This document shows positions 56,851 through 64,000 of a stretch of 64,000 nt of DNA, piece by piece. Made by a program: the position numbers and the translations under genes. The notes beneath the pieces were generated by a model. That model was not told the DNA's origin. It ran no database searches and saw nothing but the letters and a program-made list of their open reading frames with translations. Positions within the stretch are counted from its first letter, which is position 1. Each line of letters begins with the position of its first letter. Source of the DNA: Enterobacter sichuanensis (lineage in GTDB: Bacteria > Pseudomonadota > Gammaproteobacteria > Enterobacterales > Enterobacteriaceae); NCBI RefSeq assembly GCF_002939185.1, contig NZ_POVL01000011.1:33215-97214 (forward strand). The letters run 5' to 3'.

Positions 56851-59289
56851 TTAAAAGCGTAAAGTCGCATCAAACGTGACGGAGAGATTGCTTTCGCGCT
56901 TGCCGTCGTAAGGGCGTTTATCCCAGTTCAGCATCACGCCGGTATCAATGACGTTGTTCCACTGGATGCGTTGTCCATAACCCACCAGGGTGATGGCCCC
57001 GGCGGACTGATTTTTCTGCCAGTACCTGCCGCCTCCCGCCACGATCTGCTGGCTCCAGAGGGTGTCGTAATGGCGATACATCTCATGATCGACGGACAGG
57101 GAAGCCGTCACGGACAGGTCCCGCGCCGGGTTGTAATAGAGCGTGTTCCGCTGGCTGTTTTTACTGGCGGCGATCTCCGGTTCGAGATCCAGCGTCAGGG
57201 ACGGCGCCTGCCAGAGACGCTCTTTCCCTGTGAGGGTGTATTCCTGTCGGCGGTTATGGTCTGAAAAGTGACTGACGGCGGCGCTGAACTGGTACTCACG
57301 CCGCTCGTTTTGATACCAGCGCACGCCGCCTTCACCCCGGTTAGCACTGATCCCATTGCGTAACGCCCGCAGAGGCGTGGTGCGGGACAGGCGTTCGAGG
57401 CTGCCGCTGACCTGCCAGTTATCCGTGAGGTTGTAGGTGGTTGAGAGCCGAGCCCCGGGCTTGTTGGCCCCGTGATAGTGGTTCCCGGAGAGTTCGGCTT
57501 CGAGCTGGAGGTCACGAGGCCGCCATTCGACGCCGCCCGACAAATGACGGCTGGTGCCTTTGCCTTCATCGAAATTACCCTCTGCGTAGCGGGTGCCCGC
57601 AAACAGCCGCCAGTTATCTGCCATCGGCGGACCATAGAGCGTGGCGTCCCAGTTCATGTCGTGGGTACCGCTAACGGGGTTATCGGAGTGCAAGCCTTTT
57701 CCCGCGTTGAGACGCAGCTCGGACAGGTGGTGCACCGCTCTGAGCCTGTCCAGACGCCGGGCGCTGCGATCGACGTGTGCGCGGGCAAGCACGTCGTCGG
57801 CCAGTACGTCCATCTGTCGCCACTCCTGCAGATCCATCGCGACGTAGGCCTGCTGCAGTTCCAGCTCCAGATTCGACGGTTCGAGCGCCTCCGCCATTTT
57901 CAGCTTCCGCTCGGCTGCGCGCGGCAGACCCCGGGCCTGAAGCAGGGAGGCATAGTCAATCTGTAATCCCTGGTTGCCGGGCGCCGTTGCGGCCATACGC
58001 TGAGCCAGCTTTTCGGCTTCCGGCTCGGCGTGGGTCGCCAGTAAATAGTTAAAGCGCAGCGACTGTCCGGTAAGCCATCGATCGTTCGGCTGAGGGGTAG
58101 GGGAACCGAAATCGTAACGACTCCAGGGGACGTTGCGGGTCTGGCGCTCAGCATACTGGCGGGCGGCCTGATACTGCCCGGTATCCAGCCAGGCATAGAA
58201 CAGCGCATGCTCCTCGTCCTGCGGATCGGACGCATATTGTGGATAGCGTTGCAGAAGTGAGAAGGCGGCAGCGGCGTTTTGCTCCTGCAGATACGCGGAG
58301 ATAACCCAGCCGATTGCCCAGCCCGGGACCGGATGCTGTGCGGCCGTCAGCGCCTGATACTCGCGGATGACCTGCGGATAATCGCCATGCGCATACAGCG
58401 CACCAAGCCTGTCGATACGGGCAAGGATAATGTCGTCCGCCGCCTGAGGATCGTTTTGCCAGCGAGCAAACAGGGTGTCGTAACGATTCAGTGCATGTTG
58501 CGCAAGAAGCAGGCGCTCTTTTTCTGTCCTGGCGGGCACATCAGCAAGGCGAACGGTTTCGGCAGCGGCATTCAGCTCAAGACGGCGACGCTGCGCGGGA
58601 GTCAGCGCCACCCGTTGTGAACGTTGAAGCGCGGGGGTATTCACCCGGTTATTCGTAAGCGCGTCGATGAGGTCTCTCTGCAGCGCGTTATTCTCTGGCG
58701 CGATATTCAACGCGCGCGTGTCCGCTAAAAGCCGATCGCCGTTTTTTCCCTGCATTAACCAGACATACGCGAGCGTCTGAAGATGGGCCAGCGAGGGATT
58801 TTCAGCCACCAGCTGCCGGGCTTCCTGAAGCGCAAGGGTATCCATGCGGGCATCGGCAAGGGTTTTGATGTAGCCGATACGGTAATCGTCATTCTCTGGA
58901 GCAAGGCTACGCGCTTCATTCCAGAGCGATAACGCGGGCTGCCACGCTTTCTGATTTCGCCTGGACTGCGCGACGGCCGCAACGCCCCGGGCGGGAAGCG
59001 GCATATAAATACCATAACGCCGCCAGACCTGAATCACCTCGTCATCGCGCCCTGCCCATCCTGCTACCTGTAGCCAGTCCGCAACGTTCTCAGGCGTCAG
59101 GGCATGCTGTTGCTGATAACGCTGAACATAATCGAGAAACGGTGTGTAATTACCGTTACGCGCCTGCTGAATCTGTTGCTCATAAACGGATCCCGTAGCC
59201 TGAACCAGAACAGGAAAGAGTAATAACAGGAACAATAATGTTGAGGTGCGATAAAAGAATAACGTATTGAAGCGAAGTGAACTTTCCAT
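56851..59289 (-). CDS. pgaA: PNAG outer-membrane export porin PgaA
   Basis: Outer-membrane secretin-like porin for PNAG: N-terminal TPR superhelix, C-terminal 16-strand barrel ending VTFDATLRF with terminal Phe. I chose the ATG giving MESSLRFNTLFFYRTSTLLF, a good signal peptide cleaved after VQA, for 812 residues; upstream ATG (59313) and GTG (59331) starts would add 8 or 14 residues. TPR-like repeats (NQGLQIDYASLLQARGLPRA) match E. coli. First gene of pgaABCD, two bases before pgaB. Confidence 0.92.
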   Translation of the reverse strand: MESSLRFNTLFFYRTSTLLFLLLLFPVLVQATGSVYEQQIQQARNGNYTPFLDYVQRYQQQHALTPENVADWLQVAGWAGRDDEVIQVWRRYGIYMPLPARGVAAVAQSRRNQKAWQPALSLWNEARSLAPENDDYRIGYIKTLADARMDTLALQEARQLVAENPSLAHLQTLAYVWLMQGKNGDRLLADTRALNIAPENNALQRDLIDALTNNRVNTPALQRSQRVALTPAQRRRLELNAAAETVRLADVPARTEKERLLLAQHALNRYDTLFARWQNDPQAADDIILARIDRLGALYAHGDYPQVIREYQALTAAQHPVPGWAIGWVISAYLQEQNAAAAFSLLQRYPQYASDPQDEEHALFYAWLDTGQYQAARQYAERQTRNVPWSRYDFGSPTPQPNDRWLTGQSLRFNYLLATHAEPEAEKLAQRMAATAPGNQGLQIDYASLLQARGLPRAAERKLKMAEALEPSNLELELQQAYVAMDLQEWRQMDVLADDVLARAHVDRSARRLDRLRAVHHLSELRLNAGKGLHSDNPVSGTHDMNWDATLYGPPMADNWRLFAGTRYAEGNFDEGKGTSRHLSGGVEWRPRDLQLEAELSGNHYHGANKPGARLSTTYNLTDNWQVSGSLERLSRTTPLRALRNGISANRGEGGVRWYQNERREYQFSAAVSHFSDHNRRQEYTLTGKERLWQAPSLTLDLEPEIAASKNSQRNTLYYNPARDLSVTASLSVDHEMYRHYDTLWSQQIVAGGGRYWQKNQSAGAITLVGYGQRIQWNNVIDTGVMLNWDKRPYDGKRESNLSVTFDATLRF

Positions 59290-59331
59290 ATCTATTTGCC
59301 ATTTGTTTATCATGAATCCATTGCATAACAC

Positions 59332-59910
59332 GGCTGCCTTTAAACTCAGCGTTAAAGGCCATAAATGAGAACATTAAATCTGAATGCAGTGATGTTACGG
59401 GGTACTTACTTAAAGGTAATTATGGATCCTTATCTCAGTCGATGGGATGGAAGATAATGTACACCTGATATCTTGCCGGATAAATATGCTGAAAAGCGGC
59501 TATGCTGTTTTGAGATAATTCTGGGATGAGCCGGTTTTAGCGATTATTTGGAAGGGGTTGGTTAATTCTAACTATTTGAAATTAAATTCATTTATTTTTA
59601 TTGTGACAAGAATGTTTATATTTTTAATGCCGATTATCTGCGTCAATTAAAGTAGTTTCTGGTGCATGTTTGGGAAGTTTCATGACAAAAATTCTTAATG
59701 TTCAGAGAAGTGACTTTTCTGCGATTGTTTTTTATTTATAATTAATGGCAGCCATTGAATGAGAGTCTACAGGAAGTCTCACTCATCAATGTCTGAATTG
59801 AGGGATGTCCAAAGCCAGAATACATTTATCGTTAATATGACAGCGCTATAAAACGAAGGCGGTTTTCTTTCCGCAGGATCGTTCTTGCTTTAATCTAAAA
59901 GGGATGGTTA
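59332..59910. promoter_or_regulatory. AT-rich divergent control region between pgaA and the LuxR-type gene
   Basis: About 580 bases without a supportable gene, much AT-richer than the flanks (for instance around 59575-59640 and 59725-59750). It must hold the pga promoter and leader and the regulator's promoter. On the pga strand the leader contains GGA triplets (AAGGATCC, ATGGATTC, ATGGAAAG at the start), the core of CsrA sites, and E. coli pgaA is CsrA-repressed. An imperfect inverted repeat TGAATGAGAG/CTCACTCA lies at about 59756-59787. Confidence 0.5.
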
Positions 59911-60495
59911 GTGGCAACTTCAATAGTGTTAGTGACTCAGGATCGCTACCTTGTCAGGGGGATGAGGCTATTTTTCCCGGATATTATCCTGCTCGACTCG
60001 GTTGACAGAAACATATTTGATAACGGTGCAGATGAATATTCTGTATTGATTGATAGTCGTTCTCCGCTCCGTTTATATGATTACCTGATACGCCATCCGG
60101 CCAGAACGAAAAAAACGATCTGCTGTGTTATGCTCGATATGCGCCATCGCGAGGAGAATCTGCTCAGTATGAAATTGTTTACCAACATGTCGCACACCGC
60201 GGCGGATATGGCCTCGCTGTTTAATCTGGTGCTGAATATGAAGGGCAGGCGTCTGACCACGAAGTGGCTGCTTAACCTGCGGCTAAGCATGCACGAAGCG
60301 ATCATGTTGCGGTTGCTGCGGGCAGGCATGTCGATGGAGGAGGTGGCAAGCGAGCTGGGGATGTCGGTTAAAAGCCTCTACCGCAAACGCACAGCGCTCT
60401 CGGAACGGCTGGGGGCTGAGAACTTTAATGAGGCGTGTTTGTTTATCTTTAAAAACAAACTGCTGGACGCAGGTGGGAACGATCCCTGGCTTTGA
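59911..60495 (+). CDS. LuxR-type HTH regulator with degenerate receiver-like N-terminus
   Basis: A 194-residue regulator. The C-terminal GerE/LuxR-type HTH is LSMHEAIMLRLLRAGMSMEEVASELGMSVKSLYRKRTAL, written here around residues 125-165. The N-terminus looks like a receiver relic (VLVTQDRYLVRGMRLFF, YSVLIDSRSPLRLYDYL) without the usual acidic pair, as in RcsA/BglJ/FimW-type proteins that act without phosphorylation. GTG start with AAAGGGA upstream. Located between pgaABCD and an autotransporter gene, so control of adhesion genes is the natural guess. Confidence 0.8.
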   Translation: MATSIVLVTQDRYLVRGMRLFFPDIILLDSVDRNIFDNGADEYSVLIDSRSPLRLYDYLIRHPARTKKTICCVMLDMRHREENLLSMKLFTNMSHTAADMASLFNLVLNMKGRRLTTKWLLNLRLSMHEAIMLRLLRAGMSMEEVASELGMSVKSLYRKRTALSERLGAENFNEACLFIFKNKLLDAGGNDPWL

Positions 60496-60508
60496 CAGAA
60501 ACCAAAAC

Positions 60509-60537
60509 AAAGAACCCGCCACAGGGGCGGGTTCTTT
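60509..60537. terminator. Bidirectional intrinsic terminator
   Basis: Perfect 12-bp stem AAAGAACCCGCC/GGCGGGTTCTTT with a five-base loop, between the convergent LuxR-type and autotransporter genes. Confidence 0.85.
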
Positions 60538-60550
60538 AAAGGGAAATCAT

Positions 60551-63500
60551 TCAGAACGACCAGCGCAGATTCGCGTTAACCGAGTTGACACGCGTATCCG
60601 CACCGTATTGTCCCTGATACCCCACATCCAGCGTCGCAGCCCGCGACAGCTGTACACTCACGCCGATATCACCCACCATCACGTCCTCATCCACGGCTTG
60701 TCCCTGAGTGATGAACGCGTCGCTGCCCGCAAACGCCATGCGCGAAGACGTATTCTTATCGCCATAGGCGTGCTGCCAGCCCAGCGAACCATAGAGGTTA
60801 ACGTTCTTCGGCAACTCGGTCACGCCGCGCACCCCGAGGGTGGAATAGAAGGTGTTCATCGTTTCATTACGTACGCTCAGCGCGGCGGCACCGCCGTCTT
60901 CCCTGAAGCTGTCGGTATGCAGTCGGATCCAGGAAAGATTAATAAAGGGTTCGACATTCATCTCTGACTGGCCGAAACGGTAGCCCGCTTCGGTGAACGC
61001 CAGCAGCGAGTTGGCGTCGTAATCCGACTTCAACCGATCCGAGAAGCCGCTGAAATCCACATTGCGCTCGCCTTCAATCTTGTGCCAGGTGTAACCCAGC
61101 GCGCCACGAAGGGAGAACGCATCCTGTTGGCCAGCCGCATACAGGCCAAGGTGGTAGTTGTCGGTATCCGTTGAGGAACGACGGCTGTCGACGTCGTAAT
61201 CCCCCCGGCTATAGCCGAAGTAGCCACCGACACGCACGTTATGGTCCGCCAGCTTACGATCTGCCCCCAGCAGGAAGCCGGTGGTGTTGCCGTCCAGCTT
61301 GCCCACGTTACCGTCGCCGCTGTTTCGGCTCCAGGAGCTGAAGGTCTGGCCCCAGACGCCATTGTTTTGCGGCTCCGGCTGCTGCACCAGCGACATTGCT
61401 AACGGTGGTATCGGCAGGGTGTCGTTATCAAACGCGCGCTGCATCCGCTGGTTTAACACATTAAACACCTGCGTGCTGCCGGCAATCAGGTTGGACTGCA
61501 TTGACGGATAAACTTCACCGGATAGCTGGTTGAACGCCTCGCGTGCTTCCGGTGCGCTCAGCACCAGTAGCGAGTTATACAATGCCAGCGACGGGCCGCT
61601 TTGCGTCAGCGTGGAGAGCGCGCCGGCAGTGTTCCACTGGTTGCTGCTTTTGGCCACGGTCTGGAAAATCCCCGGCTTGCCGCTGCCGGGGTTTTCACCG
61701 CCAGGATTCTCACCGCCCGGGTTTTCGCCTCCTGGGTTTTCGCCTCCTGGATTCTCACCTCCTGGGTTTTCGCCTCCTGGATTCTCACCTCCTGGGTTTT
61801 CTCCTCCCGGGTTCTCACCACCCGGGTTTTCGCCTCCAGGATTCTCGCCGCTAGTCTCTTTCTGGGCGATGGTCAGATCGACGGCGTTGTTGCCCTGCCT
61901 GAGCGCCACGTCCAGGAAGGCCGATTTGGAAATCGCTCCGGCGAACTGACCGTCAATTCCCCCGTCCGAGGTTAATATGCGATAGCTTTGGCCCGTTTTG
62001 TAACTGGTTTGCGGGTCCAGCGCGGTGACCTGTACTTTAGCCAGATCGCTGATAGTCGTTTTGCCCGATACCAGCAGCTGGTCGCTGCGGCCATCTCCTG
62101 CGATATCGACGTCATAGAAGGACTCGCCCACAAAATTCAGATAGCGTTTCAGCGTCAGCGTGCCGATATCGCCATCCCCTGGTGAGATATGCCCACCGGA
62201 CAGGATCTCGGTCTGGCCCAGCGTGCCGTTGCCGCCAAGGGTGCCGCCGGCCTTGATTGACGCGGCGCTGCTGTAACCCAGTCCATTGCTGACGTCTGAA
62301 CCCGCCGTCGCGTTGAGGATCAGCGTGCCGCCGTTCTCGGCGCTAAGGGTCTGAATGTCAAAGATATCGTCTTCTGCCTGGGTGTTGATGTTGCTGGCAA
62401 TAATGACTTTGCCTCCGCGCGCGGTCACGTTCGCCTGAAGGGCTGAAAGATCGCCGTTCAGCGTTGTCTGTCCGGAGGTATTGATCACCTCACCTTCGCC
62501 GCTCATCGTGTTGCTGAAGACGTAATTTTCGTCGGTATGGTTGAAGTAGACATAGCTGCCGAACAGCCCGCCACGCAGGCTGATTGCCGTCTTCGCATCG
62601 AGGGTACCCGCACCGCCCGCCTTACCAAGCGTTGGTTCAGTTATACCCGTGCCGGTGTCCATGTTGCCGCGGCTGCCGATAATTAGCGCACCCCGGTTCG
62701 AACCGGAACCCGATGTCCCCACGATCAGCGCATTGCTGCCAGCGGAAAATGAACCGTCGTCAATAACCGACAGCACGCCGTTGCCATAATCGCCCACGCT
62801 AACGCTGCTCTCGCTGGTAAAACGCGAGTCTTTGCCCGCAATAACCAGCTCAGCGGTTTTCCCTGCCCCGGAGACGCCCGCTACCTGCACGCTGCCAACG
62901 TTAACCGCTCCGCCGTTCAGTACGTCCAGGTCGCCATTAAGCGTCAACGTACGGCCAACATTCCACTGTGAGCCGCTCCCCGTGACGGTGGCTTTTGGGC
63001 TCAGCGTGTCGGTTTCATCCGGCCCCGTACCATTGCCGATGCGCGCATCGTAGGCGGTATTAAGCGCCGCACCGTCTTCAATCGCCAGCGTGGAGCGTGC
63101 GCCCAGATCGGTGCCTACGCTAAGAAAATTACTGGTCACGCGAGAGCCAGCACCCGTGGCGATAAGGTGACTGTCATAGCCACGCGTGGTGCCGACAACG
63201 ATCTCCTTAGCGCTTGCCAGCGCGCCCTCTTCGACTCGAAGGGTGCCGAGGCCAAGATTCAGGTCGCCGTGCAGGACGTATTGATCGTTCACCGCGTTTA
63301 GCTCCGCATTTGGCCCACGGACCGTGACCATGCTTTCATAAATTTGGCCGTCGAACAGCCGACCGATATTGATGTTATAGGCGGTGATTTTGCCATTATC
63401 GATCAGCAGGTTTCCGCGTTGATTACGTCCCACGTAAACATCTCCGGTGTAACCCAGCGTTTCGGTAATACGCGAGTCGCCATCAAAAATTGCATCCGCT

Positions 63501-63613
63501 GCACGCGCGAAATCGGCAGGTGAAAGCAGTAACAGCGGCGCGGAAAATAGAGCGAGGTAAAGTCTGGAAAGCGGTGTCTTAACCGCTAAAGAATGCGATG
63601 TAGAGTTATTCAC
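60551..63613 (-). CDS. Autotransporter adhesin (type Va) with GENPG-repeat linker
   Basis: A 1020-residue autotransporter. The signal peptide (to about residue 38, DFARA) is followed by a beta-helix passenger rich in Gly/Ser/Asp repeats (VYVGRNQRGNLLIDNG, SVGDYGNGVLSVIDDGSF, KAGGTLGGNGTLG), then GDGDIGTLTLKRYL near the passenger end, a proline-glycine linker of 11 GENPG units, and a C-terminal autotransporter barrel (NNGVWGQTFSSWSR, ending NANLRWSF). No protease motif, so an adhesin or aggregation factor is likely. Close to pertactin/AIDA-type proteins. Stands alone, with its end at the shared terminator. Confidence 0.9.
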   Translation of the reverse strand: MNNSTSHSLAVKTPLSRLYLALFSAPLLLLSPADFARAADAIFDGDSRITETLGYTGDVYVGRNQRGNLLIDNGKITAYNINIGRLFDGQIYESMVTVRGPNAELNAVNDQYVLHGDLNLGLGTLRVEEGALASAKEIVVGTTRGYDSHLIATGAGSRVTSNFLSVGTDLGARSTLAIEDGAALNTAYDARIGNGTGPDETDTLSPKATVTGSGSQWNVGRTLTLNGDLDVLNGGAVNVGSVQVAGVSGAGKTAELVIAGKDSRFTSESSVSVGDYGNGVLSVIDDGSFSAGSNALIVGTSGSGSNRGALIIGSRGNMDTGTGITEPTLGKAGGAGTLDAKTAISLRGGLFGSYVYFNHTDENYVFSNTMSGEGEVINTSGQTTLNGDLSALQANVTARGGKVIIASNINTQAEDDIFDIQTLSAENGGTLILNATAGSDVSNGLGYSSAASIKAGGTLGGNGTLGQTEILSGGHISPGDGDIGTLTLKRYLNFVGESFYDVDIAGDGRSDQLLVSGKTTISDLAKVQVTALDPQTSYKTGQSYRILTSDGGIDGQFAGAISKSAFLDVALRQGNNAVDLTIAQKETSGENPGGENPGGENPGGENPGGENPGGENPGGENPGGENPGGENPGGENPGGENPGSGKPGIFQTVAKSSNQWNTAGALSTLTQSGPSLALYNSLLVLSAPEAREAFNQLSGEVYPSMQSNLIAGSTQVFNVLNQRMQRAFDNDTLPIPPLAMSLVQQPEPQNNGVWGQTFSSWSRNSGDGNVGKLDGNTTGFLLGADRKLADHNVRVGGYFGYSRGDYDVDSRRSSTDTDNYHLGLYAAGQQDAFSLRGALGYTWHKIEGERNVDFSGFSDRLKSDYDANSLLAFTEAGYRFGQSEMNVEPFINLSWIRLHTDSFREDGGAAALSVRNETMNTFYSTLGVRGVTELPKNVNLYGSLGWQHAYGDKNTSSRMAFAGSDAFITQGQAVDEDVMVGDIGVSVQLSRAATLDVGYQGQYGADTRVNSVNANLRWSF
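61688..61852. repeat. Eleven tandem 15-base repeats in the autotransporter linker
   Basis: Eleven units of about 15 bases encode GENPG repeats on the minus strand. Units differ by synonymous changes (GGATTCTC against GGGTTTTC), in partly alternating order, a sign of duplication by units and pairs of units. Because the unit is a multiple of three, copy-number change would alter linker length without frameshift. Confidence 0.9.
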
Positions 63614-63689
63614 GGGCTATCTCCGTACTCATTAGCGTGATGTCGGGAAAATCGTTTTTATATGAAAACTCAGATATGTCAGACGACGT

Positions 63690-63716
63690 AAAAGGCGTTA
63701 TTTCAGTACGCCTTTT
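63690..63716 (-). terminator. Terminator hairpin after the lipoprotein gene
   Basis: AAAAGGCG/CGCCTTTT with an 11-base loop, 13 bases after the minus-strand lipoprotein gene; reading leftward it ends in a TTTT arm. Confidence 0.6.
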
Positions 63717-63729
63717 AATGTGGTGTTAA

Positions 63730-64000
63730 TTATTTATGGGTGACAACAGGTGTACAGGTTGGCGCGCTCAGCGTCGGTGCGGATCCTAAAATCCCTGGCA
63801 TCATCATTGATGAACAATCGAAAATACGCCCTTTTTCCGTCGTCGCGCGATAAGAGAGTTTTTGCCCTCCCAGTGCGTCTGGCTGGGCGCCATTAACGTT
63901 AGTCACCGTTATTTCATCCGATGAGCCCAGCCCCAGCATTTTAGCGGTCTCCGCCTGCAGGAGTGGAATAGCCTGATCGGTTTTTAGCGTGGAACAACCG
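63730..64000 (-). CDS. Putative lipoprotein (partial, 5' end off window)
   Basis: The frame is open to the window edge. Reading from the edge gives GCSTLKTDQAIPLLQAETAK and then MLGLGSSDEITVTNVNGAQ; the Gly-Cys-Ser-Thr looks like the end of a lipobox, so the internal Met is probably not the start. Ser after Cys predicts outer-membrane sorting. The mature domain (about 88 residues) contains ATTEKGRIFDCSSMMMPG and ends TCTPVVTHK, with two further Cys that may pair. Family not recognised. Confidence 0.65.
   Translation of the reverse strand, partial: GCSTLKTDQAIPLLQAETAKMLGLGSSDEITVTNVNGAQPDALGGQKLSYRATTEKGRIFDCSSMMMPGILGSAPTLSAPTCTPVVTHK

Noticed and set aside
59756..59787. Possible invertible-switch repeat near TGAATGAGAG/CTCACTCA
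   Set aside because: Imperfect, short, and no recombinase gene nearby; more likely a chance or regulator-binding repeat.
61530..61949. Plus-strand frame encoding repeated SPPGF units
   Set aside because: It is the antisense translation of the autotransporter's GENPG repeat array; repetition is inherited from the repeat, not evidence for a collagen-like gene.

Overview
The window is chromosomal DNA from a member of the Enterobacteriaceae, most likely Enterobacter or a close relative (Lelliottia, Leclercia). The gene order from tolC to gss follows the Escherichia coli tolC-parE-parC-ygiQ-metC-exbBD-yghU-gss segment, and the proteins are near-identical to the E. coli products where I know them. 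Several accessory blocks sit between the shared genes. No rRNA, tRNA, insertion sequence, prophage or CRISPR array was seen.

Layout. 1-5.7 kb: tolC (cut by the window edge), then nudF-yqiB-cpdA-yqiA-parE in one direction. 5.7-12.9 kb: an accessory siderophore-iron locus with a TonB-dependent receptor, a divergent FecBCDE/FhuBCD-type ABC importer and an RpiR-family regulator. 13-19 kb: ygiN, mdaB, qseBC, ygiW and parC. 19-25 kb: plsC, ftsP, a TrkG-type potassium transporter and ygiQ. 25-32.5 kb: a small lipoprotein, dkgA-yqhD with their regulator yqhC, yghB, metC and exbBD. 32.6-35.3 kb: an accessory patch (an atypical chemoreceptor, an uncharacterised gene pair and a single-pass membrane protein) in the place of E. 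coli yghA. 35.3-44.2 kb: yqhA, gpr (yghZ), a flagellar-regulon-type chemoreceptor, a TetR-controlled three-gene metabolic cluster, two small envelope genes and yghU. 44.5-51.8 kb: a five-gene peptide-type ABC importer with a lipid-anchored binding protein, then gss. 52-64 kb: a kinase-fold protein, the pgaABCD operon for poly-N-acetylglucosamine, an orphan LuxR-type regulator, a large autotransporter with a (GENPG)11 linker, and the end of a lipoprotein gene.

Functional threads. Iron uptake joins the receptor and importer to ExbB-ExbD, and Fur-box-like sites lie upstream of each. Topoisomerase IV is split between parE and parC, 11 kb apart. Glutathione metabolism links yghU and gss, with the peptide-type importer between them. 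The right end is a surface-adhesion region (PNAG plus autotransporter) with its own HTH regulator. The most novel-looking parts are the TetR cluster with a 17-bp perfect inverted repeat overlapping the Shine-Dalgarno, the kinase-fold protein beside pga, the uncharacterised genes at 33.8-35.3 kb, and the RpiR-linked siderophore locus.

Best-supported regulatory sites: a sigma-28 promoter before the 37 kb chemoreceptor, MetJ boxes before metC, a Fur box before exbB, a PmrA/QseB-type direct repeat before ygiW, and several clear intrinsic terminators.
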